DNA from: Desulforudis sp.
GTDB lineage: Bacteria > Bacillota > Desulfotomaculia > Desulfotomaculales > Desulforudaceae
DNA: 18,870 bases
Assembly: GCA_014859075.1 (NCBI GenBank)
Contig: JACUUW010000014.1
Location: 1 to 18,870, forward strand
Direction: 5' to 3'
Under the pieces are notes generated by a model, which saw only the letters and a list, made by a program, of their open reading frames with translations, searched no databases and was not told the DNA's origin. Position 1 is the stretch's first letter, and every line of letters starts with the position of its first letter. The position numbers and the translations under genes are program-made. This document shows positions 14,689 to 18,870 of the stretch, one piece after another.

Positions 14689-14717
14689 AGTTTACCAGAA
14701 AATTCTTTTTTTCACAA
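14689..14717 (-). promoter_or_regulatory. Probable promoter of the gene at 14262-14600
   Basis: Read on the minus strand, TTGTGA (14712-14717) is followed after 17 bases by TAAACT (14689-14694), with a TGG directly before the -10 that makes an extended -10 element. The boxes match consensus at four positions each. The region is more AT-rich than its surroundings. Confidence 0.4.
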
Positions 14718-14757
14718 GCACAATTTAGGTATCTACCCTTTTCCCAGGCCGGCCGAA

Positions 14758-15510
14758 TCAACCGTTCGTTTGGTTACATCGCGACCACCCCCGACTGTTG
14801 CCAAGATATACCGTCTGAACGCGGGTGTCTTGCAGCAGTTCAGCCGCGCTGCCGGACAGCGCAATGCGCCCCCGTTCCAATACCCAGGCGCGATCGGCGA
14901 TCCTGAGGGCGGCCCGGGCGTTCTGCTCCACGAGAATAATGGTATGACCCTTCGTGCGCAGGTGCGAGAGCGTGGTCATGATCTCGCGGACCACGAGCGG
15001 AGCCAGGCCCATGGACGGTTCGTCCAACAGCAGCAATCGCGGGTCCGCCATCAAACCCCGGCCGATGGCCAACATCTGCTGCAGTCCGCCGCTAAGGGTT
15101 TGTGCGGGCTTATTTTTCTTTTCACGCAGGGCCGGAAAGAGGCAGAAAACGTTCTCCAGCGCCTCCGGAAGCTCCTTCCTGTCCCTGCGGTACCGGTGAT
15201 AAGAGCCCAGAATCAGATTGTCGTAAACACTCAAGCCCCCAAAGAGCTGACGGTGTTCGGGTACCAGACTGATGCCGGCCCGGACCACGAACTCCGGCGG
15301 TTTGCCGGTGAGGACCACCCGATCCTGGAGAATGATTTCCCCGGTGGCTGGAGGATAAAGGCCGGCGAGGGTTCCAACCAGAGTGCTCTTGCCGGCGCCG
15401 TTTGCGCCCAGCACCGCCACGATCTCCCCCTCGCCTACCGTGAACTCAAGGTTATTCAACACCCGGATATGACCCCGGTACACGGACAAATCCTTTACCG
15501 ACAACAGCAT
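14758..15510 (-). CDS. livF: Branched-chain amino acid type ABC transporter, ATP-binding protein LivF
   Basis: LivF is one of the two ATPases that power the LivHM permease on the cytoplasmic face. The 250 residues match the family (usually ~235). Walker A is GANGAGKS (35-42), the Q-loop region is PEHRQLF (84-90), the signature is LSGGL (139-143) followed by QQM, Walker B is LLLLDEP (159-165), and the H-loop region is VEQNARAAL, with Asn as usual in LivF. The residue after LSGG is Leu instead of the usual Glu or Gln. The ATG shares one base with the livG stop (TAATG), so the two are translationally coupled. It is the last gene of the operon. I see no clear terminator after it, only a GGCCGGCC palindrome without a U-tract. 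Confidence 0.96.
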   Translation of the reverse strand: MLLSVKDLSVYRGHIRVLNNLEFTVGEGEIVAVLGANGAGKSTLVGTLAGLYPPATGEIILQDRVVLTGKPPEFVVRAGISLVPEHRQLFGGLSVYDNLILGSYHRYRRDRKELPEALENVFCLFPALREKKNKPAQTLSGGLQQMLAIGRGLMADPRLLLLDEPSMGLAPLVVREIMTTLSHLRTKGHTIILVEQNARAALRIADRAWVLERGRIALSGSAAELLQDTRVQTVYLGNSRGWSRCNQTNG

Positions 15511-16268
15511 TACGGTTCATCCTCCCCTAGGTACGCCCTGATGACTTCGGCGTTGGACCGAATCTCCGCGGGTGCGCCGGACGCGATTACCGAACCGAAA
15601 TTCAGAACCACGATCCGGTCGGCTACGTCCATTACCGTTGTCATGTCGTGCTCCACCAGGACAAAAGTCAGCCCCTGCTCCTGCAACGACCGCAACACAC
15701 CGACGAGCGCCTGTGATTCGCTGGCATTCAGGCCGGCCGCGGGCTCGTCCAACAGAACCAGTTTGGGCCGGGACGCGAGCGCGCGCGCGATTTCCAGGAG
15801 TCGCTGGAGGCCGAACGGAAGACTGTCCGCCTGTTCGTCGGCGTAATCGGCCAAACCGACACCACGCAGAATCTCAACAGCTTCGGCGTACCGTTCCTGA
15901 TCCTGGAGGGACGTTCCAGGCCGCCGGAGCATGGCCCCGATAAAACCGGTGGTATCCCTGGTGTACGCCCCGACCATGACGTTCTCGGCCACGGTCATGG
16001 TCCGGAAAAGCTCCAGGTTCTGAAACGTGCGGCTGATGCCCAGCCTGGCGATTTGATATGGCTTCATCCTGTTCAGCAACCGGTTCTGAAACTTGATTTC
16101 ACCCTTGTCCGGGGCCAGAATGCCGGTGATCAGGTTGAAGATCGTCGTCTTGCCCGCGCCGTTGGGCCCGATGACGGCCAGGATCTCTCCGGAGCTCACC
16201 GTGAAATCGGCCCTGTTCACGGCGACCAACCCGCCGAAGGTTTTGGTCAGGTTCCTTACCTCGAGCAC
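15510..16268 (-). CDS. livG: Branched-chain amino acid type ABC transporter, ATP-binding protein LivG
   Basis: LivG is the partner ATPase to LivF. The 252 residues have Walker A GPNGAGKT (34-41), the Q-loop in SRTFQNLELF (79-88), signature LPFGL (150-154), Walker B LVLLDEP (170-176) and the H-loop His207 in LVEHDM. The insert after the Q-loop (about 101-125) is typical of LivG compared with LivF. LPFG-L-Q replaces the usual LPYG-Q-Q, the same position that is changed in LivF. The start is a GTG at 16268 with AGGAGG about 10 bases upstream. It overlaps the end of livM by 13 bases and shares one base with livF, so livM, livG and livF are tightly coupled. Confidence 0.96.
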   Translation of the reverse strand: MLEVRNLTKTFGGLVAVNRADFTVSSGEILAVIGPNGAGKTTIFNLITGILAPDKGEIKFQNRLLNRMKPYQIARLGISRTFQNLELFRTMTVAENVMVGAYTRDTTGFIGAMLRRPGTSLQDQERYAEAVEILRGVGLADYADEQADSLPFGLQRLLEIARALASRPKLVLLDEPAAGLNASESQALVGVLRSLQEQGLTFVLVEHDMTTVMDVADRIVVLNFGSVIASGAPAEIRSNAEVIRAYLGEDEP

Positions 16269-17251
16269 GGCTGGGGGGCCTCCTTTTGCACCTTTGACTC
16301 CAACCGGCCGCCCCGCCGGTGACCCAGAAGCCCCTCGGGGCGGAACAGGAGAACCAATACCAGAATAGCACCGAAGAAAATGATTTCAAACTCCCCGCCG
16401 GCTTTCGGCAGGACCAGGGGAACCGCCCAGCGCAAGAACTCACCCAGGCCGACAACGACAAAAGCGCCCAGGACCGGTCCCCAAACGGTGGACGCACCCC
16501 CTACCACAACCATCAGCACAAACAAAATTGAAGCATGAAAATCAAACGGAGAGGGACTGACAAAGGTGATGTAAAAGGCGTACAGGCCCCCGGCCAGGCC
16601 GGCCAGGAAAGCGCTTAGAATGAAAACCTTCAGCTTGAGACGCGCGGTGTCGATCCCGGCCGTCTGGGCGGCCAGTTCACTGCCGTGAAGGGCCCTCAAG
16701 GCGCGGCCGATCCGGCTGTTCACCAGATTCCAGGCACCCAGGAGGGTAAGGGCCACCAAGCACCAGATCAGGTAATAGAATTGCACGTCGCTGTTCAAAA
16801 CCAGCCCGCCGGCACGGAAATAGGGGATTCCGGTGTAGCCGGAGGGACCGCCGGTCAGGCCCACGGCTTCTTTCAGCAGGATATAAACCAGGATGCCGAA
16901 GCCCAACGTACCCAGTACCAGGTAGTGTGCCCGCAGTTTCAGGATGGGCCGTCCGATGACCGCGGCCACCGCGGCGGGAATTACCGGTGCCGCCGCGAGT
17001 GCCAGCAACGGCGGCCACCCGTAGGTTCCGGATAGTATGGCGGCCGTGTACGCACCGACGCCGTAGAAAGCGGCCTGACCGAAGGACACCTGCCCGGCAT
17101 AGCCCAGTAGGAGACCAAGCCCGATGGCCACGATCGAATAAAGCCCCACAATCACCAAAATCCCCAGGAAGTAGCCGCTCTTGATTACCAGGGGCAACGC
17201 CAGAAAACAGGCCAAGACAACAAGGAAAAAGATTAAATTCCTGTGCTTCAT
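16256..17251 (-). CDS. livM: Branched-chain amino acid type ABC transporter permease LivM
   Basis: LivM is one of the two membrane subunits of the importer. The 331-residue protein has about nine or ten hydrophobic segments, starting with one at about 6-24. The cytoplasmic loop RALRALHGSELAAQTAGID and the following KLKVFILSAFLAGLAGGLYA are family hallmarks. VVVGGASTVWGPVLGA (about 270-286) forms the ATPase-contacting region. The short polar C-terminus is arginine-rich. The ATG at 17251 has AAAGGTGAT 7 bases upstream. It lies 49 bases after livH with no terminator and overlaps livG. Confidence 0.95.
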   Translation of the reverse strand: MKHRNLIFFLVVLACFLALPLVIKSGYFLGILVIVGLYSIVAIGLGLLLGYAGQVSFGQAAFYGVGAYTAAILSGTYGWPPLLALAAAPVIPAAVAAVIGRPILKLRAHYLVLGTLGFGILVYILLKEAVGLTGGPSGYTGIPYFRAGGLVLNSDVQFYYLIWCLVALTLLGAWNLVNSRIGRALRALHGSELAAQTAGIDTARLKLKVFILSAFLAGLAGGLYAFYITFVSPSPFDFHASILFVLMVVVGGASTVWGPVLGAFVVVGLGEFLRWAVPLVLPKAGGEFEIIFFGAILVLVLLFRPEGLLGHRRGGRLESKVQKEAPQPCSR

Positions 17252-17300
17252 CAGGGATCACCTTTAGTGCACTGAGAATCTGTATTTTGATCCGCCGCCG

Positions 17301-18185
17301 CTACATTTCGCGGTGCAGGGACCCCAGAATACCGCTTGGGCGTACAAGCAGGACCACGATCATCACCAACATGGCCACCGCATCCTTCAGCCCCGAGCCA
17401 ATCAGTCCGACCCCGAAGGCCTCCAGAATGCCCAACAGGAAACCGCCGATGATGGCCCCCGGGACGTTTGTCACGCCCCCGAGGATGGCGGCTACAAAGC
17501 CTTTGAGTCCCAACATGAAGCCCATGTCAAAGGTGGCGAAGGTGATCGGGGTGATAAAAATTCCCGCCAAGGCCCCCAGGGCTCCGGTGACCGTAAAAGC
17601 GGCAAGCGACAACCGGTTCGGGTTTACACCCACCAGGCGGGCAGCCGTTCGGTTCATTACACAGGCCCGTACGGCTTTACCGAGATAGGTGAACTCGAAA
17701 AACGCAAACAGCACCGCGACGCAGACCACTCCCAGTCCCAAAACCCAGAAGCTCTGGGGAATGACCGTGGCTCCGCCGACGGTAAAAGGGGCGTGGGCGG
17801 AAAACGGCGGCAGGGTGTACGGGTGCGTCCCCCAGATGAGCAGAGACGCACCCCGCATGGCGATACCCACACCGATGGTGATAATGACCAACGTCAGGAT
17901 GGTGGCGTTGGCGTTGCGCGCCGGGTGAATGGCGGTGCGCTCCATCAAGGCCCCCAGAACGGCGGCGACTATCACCGCCAGGACAAAGGCGACGATGAGG
18001 GGTAACCCCGCAGCATACAGCGAGATGGCCGCCAGAGCGCCGATGGTCACAAATTCGCCCAGGGCCAGGTTGAAGATCCCGGTGATGTTAAAGGTCACCA
18101 CCAGCCCGATGGCGATCACGGCATAAATGCTCCCCAGCGTAAGACCGGAGATCAAGTACTGGAGAAGTTGGCTTTCAAGGCTCAC
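17301..18185 (-). CDS. livH: Branched-chain amino acid type ABC transporter permease LivH
   Basis: LivH pairs with LivM to form the transport channel. The 294 residues are almost entirely hydrophobic segments. The N-terminus QLLQYLISGLTLGSIYAVIA is characteristic, followed by the conserved FNLALGEFVTIGA near 38-50. KGFVAAILGGVTNVPGAIIG (about 228-247) is the EAA-like loop that contacts the ATPases. It ends with the usual RPSGILG. The start is a GTG at 18185 with AGAGGAT about 9 bases upstream. It follows livK after 45 bases that contain a hairpin and precedes livM by 49 bases. Confidence 0.95.
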   Translation of the reverse strand: MSLESQLLQYLISGLTLGSIYAVIAIGLVVTFNITGIFNLALGEFVTIGALAAISLYAAGLPLIVAFVLAVIVAAVLGALMERTAIHPARNANATILTLVIITIGVGIAMRGASLLIWGTHPYTLPPFSAHAPFTVGGATVIPQSFWVLGLGVVCVAVLFAFFEFTYLGKAVRACVMNRTAARLVGVNPNRLSLAAFTVTGALGALAGIFITPITFATFDMGFMLGLKGFVAAILGGVTNVPGAIIGGFLLGILEAFGVGLIGSGLKDAVAMLVMIVVLLVRPSGILGSLHREM

Positions 18186-18201
18186 GGCGGCTTATCCTCT
18201 C

Positions 18202-18224
18202 AAAATAGCCGGAATCATCCGGCT
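18202..18224 (-). terminator. Hairpin with short U-tract between livK and livH, probable partial terminator
   Basis: On the minus strand AGCCGGA and TCCGGCT form a perfect 7-bp stem with a 4-base loop (TGAT), followed by ATTTTG. It starts 6 bases after the livK stop. Such a hairpin would lower expression of the membrane and ATPase genes relative to the binding protein. The structure is seen; partial read-through is inferred. Confidence 0.6.
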
Positions 18225-18230
18225 GATGTG

Positions 18231-18870
18231 TTACAGTTCCAGTAGCGTCCACTTGCCGTCCACAATCCCGACCAGGGCCATGGAGTCTACTCCCAGGCCG
18301 TTGTGGTCGTCAAGAGACATATTGAAGACACCGCTGATCCCCACAAAACCGGTCGTATTCTCCAGCGCATCGCGGATCGCCGCCCGGTCGGCACCGGCCG
18401 TCTCGATGGCGTGAACGGCCAGCTGGAAAGCATCCCAACCATGCCCGCCGAAAGTGCTCGGCTGCTCGCCGTACTTTGCCTCGTAGGCCTGCAGGTAGTC
18501 AACAAGCAACTCCTTTTGCGGATCCGTGTCGGGAAGCTGCTCGGCTATCAGGAGTTTGCCCATCGGCGCGATGATCCCGTCGGCGGCTCCCCCGGCCAGG
18601 TCGATGAAGGTCTGGTTGCCTACCCCGTGAGTATGGATGAGTGGAATGGTGAGGCCTAGATCCTTGAAGTTCTTAGTCACAATGGACGCGGAAGGGGGAA
18701 TCGCCCAGACGACGACGGCCTGCGCGGTCGAACCCTTGACCTTGGTCAGCTGCGCGGTCATGTCCACGTCGTCGACCTCGAATTTCTCCTCCACCACAAT
18801 GTTGAGGCCGTGGTCGGCGGCAGCCACCACAAAGTTCTCCCGTCCGCTGTCACCAAAGGCGTTGTTCATG
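18231..18870 (-). CDS. livK: Branched-chain amino acid type ABC transporter substrate-binding protein, 5' end outside window
   Basis: Only the C-terminal 212 or so residues are present; the signal sequence and first lobe lie beyond the window edge. NNAFGDSGRE at the start of the visible part is the usual Leu/Ile/Val-binding-protein motif at the hinge, so the Met at 18869 is internal and not the start. VVWAIPPSASIVTKNFKDLGL and FGGHGWDAFQLAVHAIETAG fit the type I periplasmic-binding fold of LivK and amide-binding relatives. The protein would be exported and anchored, delivering ligand to LivHM. The ligand cannot be read from this part: branched-chain amino acids are the default, but amides, urea or aromatic compounds are known for relatives. 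It is the first visible gene of the operon. Confidence 0.92.
   Translation of the reverse strand, partial: MNNAFGDSGRENFVVAAADHGLNIVVEEKFEVDDVDMTAQLTKVKGSTAQAVVVWAIPPSASIVTKNFKDLGLTIPLIHTHGVGNQTFIDLAGGAADGIIAPMGKLLIAEQLPDTDPQKELLVDYLQAYEAKYGEQPSTFGGHGWDAFQLAVHAIETAGADRAAIRDALENTTGFVGISGVFNMSLDDHNGLGVDSMALVGIVDGKWTLLEL

Noticed and set aside
14704..14712. T-run preceded by a short AGAA/TTCT match on the plus strand, as a terminator
   Set aside because: The stem is 4 bp with almost no loop, so it could not form. The T-run is better explained as the AT-rich promoter spacer of the gene at 14262-14600.
1..18870. CRISPR array, insertion sequence, prophage, tRNA or rRNA
   Set aside because: No spaced direct repeats, transposase or integrase motifs, or cloverleaf or rRNA-like sequence were seen in either strand.

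Overview
The window is GC-rich bacterial chromosome. It most likely comes from a Firmicute of class Clostridia, probably a high-GC Peptococcaceae-type spore former (Desulfotomaculum/Pelotomaculum/Desulforudis-like). That placement is an inference. It rests on strong AGGAGG-type ribosome binding sites, a LonB protease (typical of endospore formers), and the gene order tig-clpP-clpX-lonB-lon ... valS-folC, which resembles the Bacillus subtilis tig-clpX-lonB-lonA ... valS-folC neighbourhood. Nearly everything is on the minus strand. Only the solute-binding protein gene at 3771-4769 and the tRNA methyltransferase gene at 13370-14215 are on the plus strand. I see no rRNA, tRNA, CRISPR array, transposase or phage gene.

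Read in the minus-strand direction: (1) 18870-14758 is a branched-chain amino acid type ABC importer operon, livK (cut by the window edge)-livH-livM-livG-livF, with a hairpin between livK and livH. (2) 14600-14262 is a lone 112-residue protein whose PD...ExK motif and predicted secondary structure suggest a PD-(D/E)XK nuclease fold. (3) 14215-13370 (plus strand) is TrmI, the tRNA m1A58 methyltransferase. (4) 13109-5302 is a proteostasis block. It holds trigger factor, ClpP and ClpX in one transcription unit ending in a strong terminator, then LonB and LonA, each in its own unit. LonA has its own promoter and a leader of about 196 nt that can fold. (5) 5164-4826 is an unrecognised 112-residue protein and 3771-4769 an orphan NMT1/SsuA-like solute-binding protein; both lie where engB and the hem genes are found in B. 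subtilis. (6) 3586-1 holds valS and folC (cut by the window edge).

The proteostasis genes fit together: trigger factor handles nascent chains, ClpXP and the two Lon enzymes degrade misfolded or regulatory proteins. The liv genes form one complete importer, with binding protein, two permeases and two ATPases.

I did not find an obvious new multi-gene system. The points most worth a second look are: the structured lon leader; the orphan PD-(D/E)XK-like protein and its foldable leader; a 7-bp tandem repeat that encodes the last residues of ValS; inverted repeats inside the valS and lon promoters; and a Leu in the same position of the ABC signature in both Liv ATPases.
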